Counted from the first letter of the stretch, positions 34,914 to 43,590 are shown. The stretch: DNA of 64,000 nt from Bog-756 sp963734435 (GCA_963734435.1 CAVTHA010000010.1:310001-374000); one strand, 5' to 3'. Notes: generated by a model not told the origin, from the letters alone. Translations and numbers: made by a program.

Positions 34914-35581
34914 GCCGACTCGTGGATCGGGCCGAAGACCACGACGCCGAGTGCCACGTACACCGCGTCGAACACCAGCAACAGGCGGAGCCACTGGGCG
35001 CCGTCGGACGGGATGCCGCCGGCCATGCCCGCCTGCCACAGGCGGGTGCCGGCCAGCAGCACCGGCGCGGCGATGGGCAGCAGCAGGAACGGGAGGAGCG
35101 TCTCCCGCACCCGTAGCCCGGCCGACAGCGCCCCGTAGAGCGTCCCGGTGGCGGCCAGCCCGATGGTGCCGAGCGCCGCCGAGGCCACCAGCAACCAGAG
35201 GTGCTCGACCCTCGCCCCGTAGAGCAGCACGACACCGACACCCAGTACCGCCTCGAGCACCACCAGCACCGCGCCGACCGCCAGCGCCTTGCCCAGGAAC
35301 AGGCCGGCGGGATCGATCCCCGAAAGCCGGAGACCGTCCCGTGCCCCGTCGGAAGACTCGACCGACACGCTGCGCTGCACGGCCAGGACCGTGCAGAACA
35401 GCACGGCCACCCAGAACAGCCCCGGGGCCCCGCGGGCCATCAGGGCGCGGTCGGGTCCGAGGGCGAAGGCGAACATCACCAGAGCCACGATGCCGAACGG
35501 CGCCACCTGGGACAGGGCCACCCGCGACCGGGCCTCGATGCGCAGGTCCTTGCCGGCCACCAGGAGGGCGTCACGCCACAT
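34910..35581 (-). CDS. ccmB: Cytochrome c maturation ABC permease CcmB
   Basis: A 223-residue, six-helix permease of the CcmAB transporter, whose ATP hydrolysis releases holo-CcmE. The N-terminus KDLRIEARSRVALSQVAPFG, the RDGLRLSGIDPAGLFLGKA cytoplasmic loop and the LLPFLLLPIAAPVLLAG helix are characteristic. It overlaps ccmA by 11 bases and ccmC by 4. Confidence 0.93.
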   Translation of the reverse strand: MWRDALLVAGKDLRIEARSRVALSQVAPFGIVALVMFAFALGPDRALMARGAPGLFWVAVLFCTVLAVQRSVSVESSDGARDGLRLSGIDPAGLFLGKALAVGAVLVVLEAVLGVGVVLLYGARVEHLWLLVASAALGTIGLAATGTLYGALSAGLRVRETLLPFLLLPIAAPVLLAGTRLWQAGMAGGIPSDGAQWLRLLLVFDAVYVALGVVVFGPIHESA

Positions 35582-36350
35582 CGGACATCGACCCGCTGAC
35601 GGGGACGGCCCCCGGTGCGCCTACCGGGTGAGGCAGCACCGGGTCACCCTCCGGCCCGGGGGGGGCGCCTTCAGTGGCAACGGAGGCCGACCGCTCGCCG
35701 GTCACCTGGCCGCCGGCCATGGTGACCACGCGGGTGGCCAGCGGTCGGACCGACCCGGACTCGTGGGAGGCGATGACCACGGTGGTCCCGGCGGCGGCGG
35801 CCTCGCCGACCAGTTGGTCGAGGGTCCGTCGTGCGGAGGCGTCCAGCCCGGCATGCGGTTCGTCCAGCAGCCAGAGGTCGGGCCAGCGCGCCACCAGGAC
35901 GGCCAGCGCCACCCGCCGACGCTGGCCGGCCGACAGCTTGGAGGCGGTGGTCCGCAGCAGCCGCCCGCTGAGCCCCAACCGACCGCAGGCCCCCACCACC
36001 CGGGCCGGGTCACCCCCGGCCGCCCGCACGGCGAAGGTCACGTTCTCCCGCACCGAGAGGTCGTCGTAGAGATGGGAGGCGTGCGAGAGCAGGCCGAGCC
36101 GCCTCCTCACCTGGTTGCGCCGGTGCACCGGGTCGAGCCCGAACACCGTCACCCGGCCCGAGGCCACCGGCACCAGGCCGGCGCACACCCGCAGCAGGCT
36201 GGTCTTCCCCGCTCCGTTCGGCCCCTCGATCAGCACGGTCTCGCCCGTGGCGACCTCGAGGTCCAGGCCGGCGAGGAGAGGGAACCGTCCCGACAACGCC
36301 ACGGCGTCGTGAAGGGTCAGCGCGCTGGAGGGGGGAGCTGCAGGGGCCAT
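35571..36350 (-). CDS. ccmA: Cytochrome c maturation ABC ATPase CcmA
   Basis: A 259-residue ATPase. Walker A is EGPNGAGKTSLLR, the signature is KLSAGQRRRVALA, Walker B is LWLLDEPHAGLD and the switch His is in IASHES. The order and spacing match CcmA. The C-terminal 40 residues are a Pro-rich extension. ATG 36350 is preferred; ATG 36362 is also in frame. It lies 80 bases after ccdA on the same strand. Confidence 0.93.
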   Translation of the reverse strand: MAPAAPPSSALTLHDAVALSGRFPLLAGLDLEVATGETVLIEGPNGAGKTSLLRVCAGLVPVASGRVTVFGLDPVHRRNQVRRRLGLLSHASHLYDDLSVRENVTFAVRAAGGDPARVVGACGRLGLSGRLLRTTASKLSAGQRRRVALAVLVARWPDLWLLDEPHAGLDASARRTLDQLVGEAAAAGTTVVIASHESGSVRPLATRVVTMAGGQVTGERSASVATEGAPPGPEGDPVLPHPVGAPGAVPVSGSMSDVA

Positions 36351-36429
36351 GGCCGTCCCCCATGGTAGGAGGGCGGCCCCGGCGGAGCCAGACGGGCCAC
36401 CACCGCCGGTGCCGCCGCGGCGTGCCCGC

Positions 36430-37317
36430 TCAGCTGGTCGAGAGGCGGCTGAGGTGCAGGTCGCGGAGCCAGTCGGCGATGTAGCCCGACACCACCCCCA
36501 CATGTCCGGTCAGGAGCAGCAGCCCGAAGGCCACGAGCACCGCTCCGCCCACCAGGTCGACCAGACGCAGGCTGCGCCGGACGCGGGCCAGGACATCGGT
36601 GAGCCGCCCGCAGGCCAGACCGCTCAGGAGGAACGGCACCCCGATCCCCAGCGAGTAGGCGAGCAGGAGGGCCACCCCTCCGACCGCCGTTCCCCCGGTG
36701 CCGGCGGCCAGGGCGAGGACACTGCCGAGCACCGGTCCGATGCACGGGGTCCAGGCGAAGGCGAAGGCCATGCCCATCACCGGCGGGGCCCAGGCGCCGA
36801 GCACCGAGGGGCGCACCCGCAAGCGGCGCTCGCCCCACAGCCACGGCGGCAGGGCCAGACCGGCCGCCAGGGCCATCAGCACCGCCCCGAAGACCACGAT
36901 GACCACGCCCGAGACGGTCTCGAGCAATCGCTGGTGGGTGAGGAAGAGGCGTCCGACGGCCGACGCCGACGCCCCGAGGATGGTGAAGACGAGGGTGAAG
37001 CCGGCGATGAAGGCGAGGATGCCCCGGAGCAGCCGGGCGCGCTGGCGTCGGAGCGCGCCAGCGGACGGACGGTCGTCGGGCCGGGCCATGAGGTCCGCCG
37101 ACGGAGGCGGTGCGGCCCCTCCGGCCCCCACCCCGACGGGCACCGGAACCGGGGCGGGGCGGAGCTCGGCGAGCTCCGCCGCCGACAGCCCCGACACCAT
37201 CGACAGGTAGGCCGGCACCAGCGGCAACACACAGGGCGAGAGGAAGGAGAGCATGCCGGCGCCGAACGCCACCAGCAGGCCGAGCGGGTCGGCGTGGACC
37301 GCCGCCGGACCGACCAT
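36430..37317 (-). CDS. ccdA: Thiol-disulfide electron transporter CcdA
   Basis: A 295-residue DsbD-family membrane protein passing reducing power from cytoplasmic thioredoxin to CcmG and CcmH. The two redox cysteines are in FLSPCVLPLVPAYL and AWTPCIGPVLGSV, in the first and fourth helices. A cytoplasmic loop of about 45 Pro-rich residues between helices 1 and 2 is longer than usual. It opens the ccm gene order and follows gmd by 9 bases, so transcription may start further upstream. Confidence 0.93.
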   Translation of the reverse strand: MVGPAAVHADPLGLLVAFGAGMLSFLSPCVLPLVPAYLSMVSGLSAAELAELRPAPVPVPVGVGAGGAAPPPSADLMARPDDRPSAGALRRQRARLLRGILAFIAGFTLVFTILGASASAVGRLFLTHQRLLETVSGVVIVVFGAVLMALAAGLALPPWLWGERRLRVRPSVLGAWAPPVMGMAFAFAWTPCIGPVLGSVLALAAGTGGTAVGGVALLLAYSLGIGVPFLLSGLACGRLTDVLARVRRSLRLVDLVGGAVLVAFGLLLLTGHVGVVSGYIADWLRDLHLSRLSTS

Positions 37318-37326
37318 CGCCTGCGC

Positions 37327-38298
37327 CTAGGCCAGCTGGCTCTTCACCAGCGCCAGGTCGGCCTCCACCATCATCTGCACCAGGTCGGGGAAGTCGACCT
37401 CCCGGAACCAACCGAGTGACTTCTCCGCCTTGGAGGGGTTGCCCACCAGCAGGTCCACCTCGGCCGGGCGCAGGAAGCGCTCGTCGATGACCACGTGCTT
37501 CTCCCAGTCGAGATCGGCGGCGGCGAAAGCCAACTCGACCAACTCCTTGACCGAGTGGGTCTCACCGGTGGCGACCACGTAGTCGTCGGGGTGGTCCTGC
37601 TGCAACATCATCCACATGGCCCGCACGTAGTCGGCGGCATAGCCCCAGTCGCGTTGGGCATCGAGGTTGCCGAGCGCCAGGCGCTGGTCGATGCCGGCCT
37701 TGATGCGGGCCACCCCATGGGTGACTTTGCGGGTGACGAATTCCAGGCCGCGACGGGGGGACTCGTGGTTGAACAGGATCCCCGACGAGGCGTGGAGCCC
37801 GTAGCTCTCGCGGTAATTGACGGTGATCCAGTGGCCGTAGACCTTGGCCACCCCGTAGGGGCTCCGGGGATAGAACGGCGTGAGCTCCCGCTGGGGGACC
37901 TCGAGGACCTTGCCGAACATCTCCGACGAGCTGGCCTGGTAGAAGCGGATCTCCGGATCGACGATCCGGATGGCGTCGAGCACCCGGGTCACGCCGAGGG
38001 CTGTGGTCTCGCCGGTCAGCACCGGCTGGCTCCACGACGTCTGCACGAAGGACTGGGCGGCCAAGTTGTACACCTCGTGGGGCCGCTGGTCGCGCAGGAT
38101 GTTGATCATGGACACCTCATCGAGCAGGTCGCCGGCCACCAGGGTCACCCGGTCCTGGACGTGGGCGATGCGCTCGAAATTGAGGGTGCTCGAGCGGCGC
38201 ACCATGCCGGACACCTCGTAGCCGCGCCCGAGCAGGAACTCGGTCAGATAGGACCCGTCCTGACCGGTGATGCCGGTGATCAGTGCTCGTTTCGCCAT
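37327..38298 (-). CDS. gmd: GDP-mannose 4,6-dehydratase
   Basis: A 323-residue short-chain dehydrogenase/reductase converting GDP-mannose to GDP-4-keto-6-deoxymannose, the precursor of GDP-fucose, rhamnose and related sugars. NADP site ITGITGQDGSYLTEFLL, QASSSEMFGKV, catalytic Tyr/Lys in YPRSPYGVAKVYGHW, and FNHESPRRGLEFVTRKV are diagnostic of Gmd. A GAGGAG ribosome-binding site precedes the ATG. The next enzyme of the pathway is not adjacent; ccdA follows at once and is probably unrelated in function. Confidence 0.95.
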   Translation of the reverse strand: MAKRALITGITGQDGSYLTEFLLGRGYEVSGMVRRSSTLNFERIAHVQDRVTLVAGDLLDEVSMINILRDQRPHEVYNLAAQSFVQTSWSQPVLTGETTALGVTRVLDAIRIVDPEIRFYQASSSEMFGKVLEVPQRELTPFYPRSPYGVAKVYGHWITVNYRESYGLHASSGILFNHESPRRGLEFVTRKVTHGVARIKAGIDQRLALGNLDAQRDWGYAADYVRAMWMMLQQDHPDDYVVATGETHSVKELVELAFAAADLDWEKHVVIDERFLRPAEVDLLVGNPSKAEKSLGWFREVDFPDLVQMMVEADLALVKSQLA

Positions 38299-38320
38299 GT
38301 CGGTTCGGGACTCCTCGGGC

Positions 38321-39172
38321 TCAAGTGGGGTCGGAGGGGGGTGACTGCCAGGAGGGGGCTCGCTTCTCGACGAAGGCAGCGATGCCTTCTGCCGCCTCGG
38401 CGGTCTGGCTGGTGACGGTCAGCATCGCGTGCAGATAGGGCAAGGCCTCTGTCGCCGCCGAGTCCAGTACAGCGTAGAACGATTCGCGTCCCATCCTCAT
38501 CACACCCGGCGGTTTCGAGGCCAGAAGGGCAGCCAGCACCGCCACCTCGGCGTCGAGCCGGTCGTGAGGCACCACCCGGGTGACGAACCCGATGCGGTCC
38601 GCTTCCTCGGCCTCCACCACCCGGCTGGTCAGCATGAGCTCGAGGGCCTTCTTGGTCGGCATCGAGCGCAGCAGGGGAACGGTGACCATGTAGGGCCACA
38701 GGCCGACGTTGAGCTCGGGCGCTCCGAACCGGGCCCGATCCGAAGCGATGACCAGGTCGCAAGCCAGCGCCAAGCCGAACCCTCCGGCCATGGCCCAGCC
38801 CTGCACGCGTGCGATGGTGGGCTTGCCCAGATGCCAGAGGTCCTCGAACAGCTCGGCCATCCAACCCCGGGCTTGATGGTGGTCGGCGAAGTGGTCGCCC
38901 GTTCCACCGGTGTCGGACGGCACCATGCCCGACAGGTCCGCCCCGGCGCAGAAGGCCTGGTCCCCGGCACCGGTCAGCACCACCACCCGGACCGAGGGGT
39001 CGGACCGGGCCCGGGCCACCTCGTCCCGGAGGCCGCGGGTGATCTCCCAGGTCATGGCGTTGCGGCGTTCGGGGCGGTTGATGGTCAGCGTGAGGACCGT
39101 GCCGTCCTGCTCCGCCAGCAACTCCGAGCCCGAGGGGCCCGTCCGGTCCACCGCCATTGGGTCATCGGGCAC
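38321..39172 (-). CDS. Enoyl-CoA hydratase/isomerase family protein
   Basis: A 283-residue crotonase-fold protein. RPERRNAMTWEI, the oxyanion-hole segment FCAGADLSGM and MAGGFGLALACDLVIAS are present, and the acidic position is GAPELNVGLWPYM. It could be an enoyl-CoA hydratase or another crotonase. GTG 39172 is chosen because TACCGT lies 6 bases upstream; ATG 39157 is the alternative. The gene lies 22 bases upstream of gmd on the same strand. Confidence 0.9.
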   Translation of the reverse strand: MPDDPMAVDRTGPSGSELLAEQDGTVLTLTINRPERRNAMTWEITRGLRDEVARARSDPSVRVVVLTGAGDQAFCAGADLSGMVPSDTGGTGDHFADHHQARGWMAELFEDLWHLGKPTIARVQGWAMAGGFGLALACDLVIASDRARFGAPELNVGLWPYMVTVPLLRSMPTKKALELMLTSRVVEAEEADRIGFVTRVVPHDRLDAEVAVLAALLASKPPGVMRMGRESFYAVLDSAATEALPYLHAMLTVTSQTAEAAEGIAAFVEKRAPSWQSPPSDPT

Positions 39173-39178
39173 CGAACG

Positions 39179-39184
39179 ACGGTA
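39179..39184 (-). promoter_or_regulatory. Putative -10 element (TACCGT) of the enoyl-CoA hydratase gene
   Basis: Minus-strand TACCGT, 6 bases before GTG 39172; leaderless start inferred. Confidence 0.45.
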
Positions 39185-39294
39185 GCCCGCACCCCGGTGG
39201 CCTGTCCGTTCGGGCATCTCCGGCGCCACGGCGGGCGCACCCGGTGTCGCCCGAGCCGCCGCCTTCCGGGTGCGGCCCACCACGACGGCGCCGC

Positions 39295-39300
39295 TACGGT
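39295..39300 (+). promoter_or_regulatory. Putative -10 element (TACGGT) of the glycosyltransferase gene
   Basis: TACGGT lies 6 bases before an in-frame ATC at 39307, exactly where the glycosyltransferase homology begins. Confidence 0.45.
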
Positions 39301-39306
39301 GACGCC

Positions 39307-40344
39307 ATCCCGACCGCCGCCATCCTCTCGTTCCGCCTCGGCGGCACCGACGGGGTCGCCGTCGAAGCGGCCAAATGGGAACGGGCCCTGGCCTCGCTCG
39401 GCTTCACGACGGTCACCGTGGCCGGGGCCGGACCGGTCGACCGGCTCCTCCCCGGTCTCGCCATGGATGCGGCCGTCCCACCCGCCCGGGCCGACCTGGC
39501 CGCCGCCCTGGACGACGCCGACCTGGTCGTGGTCGAGAACCTGTGCTCGCTGCCGCGCAACCCGGGCGCCGCCTCGCTGGTGGCGGACGAGCTGGCGGGC
39601 CGGCCGGCGGTCCTCCACCACCACGACCTCCCGTGGCAACGGGCGCCGTTCATCCATCATCCACCGCCCCCCGTCGACCGCCGGTGGGCCCAGGTCACCA
39701 TCAACGACCTGAGCCGACGCCAGCTGGCCGTGCGGGGTGTCGCCGCCACCACCGTCTACAACGCCTTCGCCGTGGACCAGACCGTCCCGGCGGGAAGGGA
39801 GCCGGCCCGGGTGCGGGAGGCGCTCGGCGTCGGCCAGGACGTCCGGTTGGTGCTCCAGCCGACCCGGGCCCTACCCCGCAAGAACGTCGGTGGCGGCCTG
39901 CGGCTGGCCGCCGAGCTCGGAGCGACCTACTGGCTGCTCGGCGAGGCCGAGGACGGCTACGGCCCCGAGCTCGACAGATTGGTGGCCCGGTCCGAGTGCC
40001 CCGTCGTGCTCGGGCCCCCGCCCGGAGGGCCCGGCCTCACCGTCGGTGACGCCTACCGCGCCTGCGACGTGGTGGCCCTGCCCTCGACGTGGGAGGGGTT
40101 CGGCAACCCGTCCATCGAGTCGGCGGTGTACCGACGCCCGCTGGTCATCGGGCCCTACCCGGTCGGCCGGGAGCTGGCCGCGTTCGGGTTCGAATGGTTC
40201 ACGCTCGGCCAGTCCACCCGCCTGGCGTCGTGGCTGGACGACCCCGATCCCCGGCTGCTCGACCGCAACCTGGTGGTGGCCAGCGCCCACTTCTCCCTCC
40301 GGGACCTGCCCGAACGCATCGCATCGGTCCTGCCCGAGCTCTGA
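39307..40344 (+). CDS. Glycosyltransferase (GT4-like), start codon unusual
   Basis: About 345 residues with a two-domain GT-B layout. The N-terminus reads AAILSFRLGGTDGVAVEAAKW and the C-terminal donor-site region holds PTRALPRKNVGGGLRLAAEL and VALPSTWEGFGNPSIESAVY with the E-x7-E-like motif. Donor and acceptor are unknown; the nearby gmd could supply a GDP-sugar. Homology and a TACGGT box both point to codon 39307, which is ATC. The nearest standard in-frame starts are GTG 39244 and ATG 39157; the latter lies inside the divergent hydratase gene. Confidence 0.8.
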   Translation: MPTAAILSFRLGGTDGVAVEAAKWERALASLGFTTVTVAGAGPVDRLLPGLAMDAAVPPARADLAAALDDADLVVVENLCSLPRNPGAASLVADELAGRPAVLHHHDLPWQRAPFIHHPPPPVDRRWAQVTINDLSRRQLAVRGVAATTVYNAFAVDQTVPAGREPARVREALGVGQDVRLVLQPTRALPRKNVGGGLRLAAELGATYWLLGEAEDGYGPELDRLVARSECPVVLGPPPGGPGLTVGDAYRACDVVALPSTWEGFGNPSIESAVYRRPLVIGPYPVGRELAAFGFEWFTLGQSTRLASWLDDPDPRLLDRNLVVASAHFSLRDLPERIASVLPEL

Positions 40345-40428
40345 TCCCCCCGGGCTCGGCGACCAACCGGGCCGGGAGGCCGGTCCACGGCACCACCGAC
40401 GAGGGTCGTACCGGTTTCCGGCCCCCGG

Positions 40429-40434
40429 TACCAT
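40429..40434 (+). promoter_or_regulatory. Putative -10 element (TACCAT) of the TetR gene
   Basis: TACCAT lies 7 bases before ATG 40442 with no ribosome-binding site between. Confidence 0.45.
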
Positions 40435-40441
40435 GCTGACC

Positions 40442-41149
40442 ATGAACCCGGTCACCGCCGAGCACGGTACCTCCCCGGCTCCCGGACGGCGGGCCGAGCC
40501 CCAAAGCGGGCGGCGGCTCACCGCGGACGCCCGTCGGCGCCAGCTCTTCGAGGTGGCGCTCTCGCTGTTCGCCGAGCACGGCTACGCCGCCACCACCATG
40601 GACGACATCGCCGAGGCCGCCGGGGTGACCAAGCCGCTCGTCTACCAGCATTTCGACTCCAAGCGGGCGCTGTACCTCGAGCTCATGGACGTCTTCTCCC
40701 GCGAACTGGTCACCCGCATCGTGAAGGCCACGGCCAACGCCGGCGGCCCGCGCCAACAGGTCGAGCTCGGCTTCGCCGCCTACTTCGAGCTCATGGTGGG
40801 CAACGAACCCGCCTTCCGGCTGCTCTACGGGAGAGACGCCCCCGACGACCCGGAGTTCGGCGCCGCCCTCCGCCGGGTCGAGGAGACCATCGCCGAGGCC
40901 ATCGACCCGCTCATCGCCGCCGGGCTCGATCCTGAGCACCGCCTGTTGTTGGCCCACGCCATGGTGGGTGTGGCCGAAGGAGCCACCCGTCACTGGCTGG
41001 ACGCCCGCCGCCAACGGGCCGTCGCCGCCGACGCCAGGGGTGGTGACGCCGCCGCCGACTCCCCCAGCCTCGAGGAGGAGGCCGCCCTGCTGGCCACCCG
41101 GCTGGCCGACTTCGCCTGGGCCGGCCTCCGCCAGGTGCACCCCGTCTGA
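40442..41149 (+). CDS. TetR/AcrR family transcriptional regulator
   Basis: A 235-residue regulator. The N-terminal helix-turn-helix is RRRQLFEVALSLFAEHGYAATTMDDIAEAAGVTKPLVYQHFDSKRALYLE (seen as consecutive short blocks, residues about 30-80). The C-terminal ligand domain includes QVELGFAAYFELMVGNEPAFRLLYG, like regulators of lipid metabolism genes in actinobacteria. Its target is unknown; a GTTAC palindrome upstream of the acyl-CoA dehydrogenase gene at 45.9 kb is one candidate. Confidence 0.92.
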   Translation: MNPVTAEHGTSPAPGRRAEPQSGRRLTADARRRQLFEVALSLFAEHGYAATTMDDIAEAAGVTKPLVYQHFDSKRALYLELMDVFSRELVTRIVKATANAGGPRQQVELGFAAYFELMVGNEPAFRLLYGRDAPDDPEFGAALRRVEETIAEAIDPLIAAGLDPEHRLLLAHAMVGVAEGATRHWLDARRQRAVAADARGGDAAADSPSLEEEAALLATRLADFAWAGLRQVHPV

Positions 41150-41185
41150 TCCGGACGGCGCCCGATCCGCCGGCGTCCGATCCGA

Positions 41186-42055
41186 TCAGGTGCGGACCTC
41201 GCCCGACACCACCGGCGGTTGGGAGCTCTGCACGACACCCCCGCCCTGCTCGTCGGTGATGGCAAAGGCGCGGATCGGCTGGTCGCCGGCCACGCTGAAC
41301 GGCACCACGGTGGGGTCGGGTCCGAGCAGCCCGAGCGAAATGGTCCGCCCGGCGACCACCCCCCAGAGCTGGTAGGTCCGATCGGCCGGGAGGGCCGGCA
41401 GCCGGTGCGCCTGGGCGAACCCGGTGCCCGAGGCGGTGAGCACGATCACCACCGTGGCCGGCGAGGCGGTCCCTGCGGGCGCGGTGAGCTCCACCTCCCG
41501 GCTCGAGTGCGCCCTGATGGCCTCCTGTTCGGCGGCGATGAGCCCGGAGGGCGACGTCAGCGCGTTCACCTGGTGGTCGAGATGAATGACCCGCACCCCC
41601 AACACGATGGCCACCACGGCGGCGGCGGCCGCCACCGCCGCCGCGCCGGCGGTCAACCAGGGGTGGACGCGGCGCCCGCGGGCTCCTTCGACGACCGTCG
41701 CACCGGTTCGCTCCCGAGCCCCGGTCCGGTCGGTCTCCGAGTCTGGGCCGATCTCCCCGACGGTCCGGCCGGCGCCGGACTCGAGCCGGGCGGCCAGCCG
41801 CTCCCAGGACGGCGGAACGGACCCGTCGATGCGGGCGGCGATACCGTCCCACACCTCGGGCGGCGACTCGCCACCGGCGTTGGCCAGCAACCCGGCCACC
41901 TCGTGGTGATGGGCCACCTCGACGGAGCAGCGCACACAGGTCTCGAGGTGGTGCTCGACGAGGGCGGCGGTGTCGGGATCGACCGCGTCGAGGGCGTAGG
42001 CGCCGAGCAGCTCCTGGATCTCCTCGTGGTCGGGGCCCGGCATGTCCTGGCTCAT
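41186..42055 (-). CDS. Anti-sigma factor with zinc finger and RskA-like domain
   Basis: A 289-residue membrane anti-sigma factor. The N-terminal ZAS-type zinc motif is VEHHLETCVRCSVEVAHH (His-x3-Cys-x2-Cys), expected to bind the sigma factor; a membrane helix (TAGAAAVAAAAAVVAIVLGV) follows near residue 140, then an extracellular RskA domain with LPALPADRTYQLWGVVAG. RskA-type factors are released by regulated proteolysis. Its ATG overlaps the sigma-factor stop by 4 bases, the usual sigma/anti-sigma coupling. Confidence 0.92.
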   Translation of the reverse strand: MSQDMPGPDHEEIQELLGAYALDAVDPDTAALVEHHLETCVRCSVEVAHHHEVAGLLANAGGESPPEVWDGIAARIDGSVPPSWERLAARLESGAGRTVGEIGPDSETDRTGARERTGATVVEGARGRRVHPWLTAGAAAVAAAAAVVAIVLGVRVIHLDHQVNALTSPSGLIAAEQEAIRAHSSREVELTAPAGTASPATVVIVLTASGTGFAQAHRLPALPADRTYQLWGVVAGRTISLGLLGPDPTVVPFSVAGDQPIRAFAITDEQGGGVVQSSQPPVVSGEVRT

Positions 42056-42633
42056 TGCCCGGCTCCCGCCGGTTCGATGCCCCGGTCGGCCAGGTTGGTG
42101 CGCAGGCGACCGAGACCCGACCGGATCCGGCTCTTCACGGTGCCTTCGGGCTCGTTCAGGATCCTCGCCACCTCACGGTAGGTGTGGCCGCCGAAATAGG
42201 CGAGCTGGATGGGGTGGCGGAGCTCGTCGGGCAGGGCCCCGAGGGCCTCCTGCACCTGGTCGGCCACGGCCATGTCCCACACCTCGTGGTCGATGTCGTA
42301 CCCGGCGGTGGCCGTCTGGCGCGAGGTTCGCTCCTCGCGCTGGCGACGGGCCACCTCCGACCGCACATAGTCGACGGCCTTCCCGTGCGTGCGCGCCAGC
42401 AGGTAGGACCGGAGCGTCCCGCGCTGGGCGTCGAACTTCTCGGGTCGGTTCCACAAGTCGAGGAAGACCTCCTGGGTGATCTCTTCGGCCGGGGGATCGC
42501 TCCGCAGGATCCGGCGGGCGAGCCCGTAGACGGCGCCGCCGTGCCGGCGGTAGATCTCGGCCAGGGCCTGCTGGCGCCAGCGCCCGACCGCCACCACCAG
42601 GTTGGCGTCGCTCGCCTGGCGCGCGTCTACCAT
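42052..42633 (-). CDS. ECF RNA polymerase sigma factor (SigK/SigL-like)
   Basis: A 193-residue ECF sigma factor. Region 2: LAEIYRRHGGAVYGLARRIL, EEITQEVFLDLWNRPEKFD and GTLRSYLLARTHGKAVDYVR. Region 4: ALPDELRHPIQLAYFGGHTY and EVARILNEPEGTVKSRIRSG. The RskA-type anti-sigma partner suggests the SigK-like group (ECF19). ATG 42633 is preferred over GTG 42636 because TACTGT sits 6 bases upstream. Inducing signal unknown. Confidence 0.93.
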   Translation of the reverse strand: MVDARQASDANLVVAVGRWRQQALAEIYRRHGGAVYGLARRILRSDPPAEEITQEVFLDLWNRPEKFDAQRGTLRSYLLARTHGKAVDYVRSEVARRQREERTSRQTATAGYDIDHEVWDMAVADQVQEALGALPDELRHPIQLAYFGGHTYREVARILNEPEGTVKSRIRSGLGRLRTNLADRGIEPAGAGQ

Positions 42634-42639
42634 CACGGA

Positions 42640-42645
42640 ACAGTA
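42640..42645 (-). promoter_or_regulatory. Putative -10 element (TACTGT) of the sigma/anti-sigma operon
   Basis: Minus-strand TACTGT ends 6 bases before ATG 42633; no -35 motif was assigned. Confidence 0.45.
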
Positions 42646-42740
42646 TCCGTAGCCGACGAGCCGGCCAGATGACGATGGGGTGCAGCCACGCCCCGGAGGG
42701 CTGGATCATCCCGATGCCGCCCGGCGACGAATAGCTGAAC

Positions 42741-43520
42741 ATGAGCCTCGACACCGGCACCTACCGGAAGCTGTCGGCCAAGCTCGACATCGCCGACGTC
42801 GATTTCGACGCCTTCCGGGACCGACCCCTCTCACCCGACGCGCTGCGGTGCCTCCGCTACATGCACGACGTCGAGAACCACACCGTCTGCTACCTCCGCG
42901 ACGTGTTGGTGACCCGCGCCCACCGGGACCCGGAAGTGACCTCGTTCCTCACCCTCTGGAATTACGAGGAGTTCTGGCACGGGGAGGCGATTGCCGAGAT
43001 CCTGCAGGCCCACGACGAAGCGGCCGGCGCCGGGAGGATCGCCGCCCTCAGGCAGCGGTTGCCCAAGCGGGACGCCTGGCGGCCGCTCACGTTTCAGCTC
43101 GGGTCGGCACTGACGCCACACCTCACCGCGGTGCACATGACGTGGGGGGCGATCAACGAGTGGACCACCCAGGCGGGGTACTCGCGCCTGGCCAAGCTGG
43201 CCGCTCATCCCACCCTCTCCGAGCTGCTCCGCCGCATCATGAAGCAGGAGGGCCGGCACATCGACTTCTACGCCGCCCAGGCCACGCGGCGCCTGGCCGA
43301 CAGCCAGGCCGCGCAGCGGCTCACCCGGTGGGCACTGCGCCGGTTCTGGGCTCCGGTCGGCAGCGGCGTGGTCCCCGACGGCGAGGTCACCTTCCTCCGT
43401 GGCTACCTCTTCGGGGACGACGACGGCCGGGCGGTGGCCGAGCGCATCGACCGCCGGATCGACCGACTCCCCGGCCTGGCCGGGCTCGATCTCGTCCAGG
43501 GTGCGGTAGCGGCCGCCTGA
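42741..43520 (+). CDS. Ferritin-like diiron protein
   Basis: A 259-residue all-helical protein with carboxylate-histidine motifs typical of the ferritin-like superfamily: the Glu of HDVENHTVCY, NYEEFWHGEAIAEIL (E-x3-H) and IMKQEGRHIDFYAAQA (E-x2-H). It is best compared with acyl-ACP desaturase-like or other diiron oxidases; the substrate is not recognisable. It starts divergently from the sigma factor, 107 bases away, so both could share regulation. Confidence 0.72.
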   Translation: MSLDTGTYRKLSAKLDIADVDFDAFRDRPLSPDALRCLRYMHDVENHTVCYLRDVLVTRAHRDPEVTSFLTLWNYEEFWHGEAIAEILQAHDEAAGAGRIAALRQRLPKRDAWRPLTFQLGSALTPHLTAVHMTWGAINEWTTQAGYSRLAKLAAHPTLSELLRRIMKQEGRHIDFYAAQATRRLADSQAAQRLTRWALRRFWAPVGSGVVPDGEVTFLRGYLFGDDDGRAVAERIDRRIDRLPGLAGLDLVQGAVAAA

Positions 43521-43578
43521 CTGCCCGGCAGCCCTCCCGCCCTGCTTCGGGCGGGGCGGGAAAACCCGATCGACCCGG

Positions 43579-43584
43579 TAAACT
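43579..43584 (+). promoter_or_regulatory. Putative -10 element (TAAACT) of the DUF4395 gene
   Basis: TAAACT lies 6 bases before GTG 43591. ATG 43585 directly abuts the hexamer and so would not be on the transcript. Confidence 0.45.
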
Positions 43585-43590
43585 ATGTGG

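Noticed and set aside
37317..38298. Functional link between gmd and the ccm cluster from their 9-base gap.
   Set aside because: The enzymes share no pathway; close spacing is normal in this dense genome.
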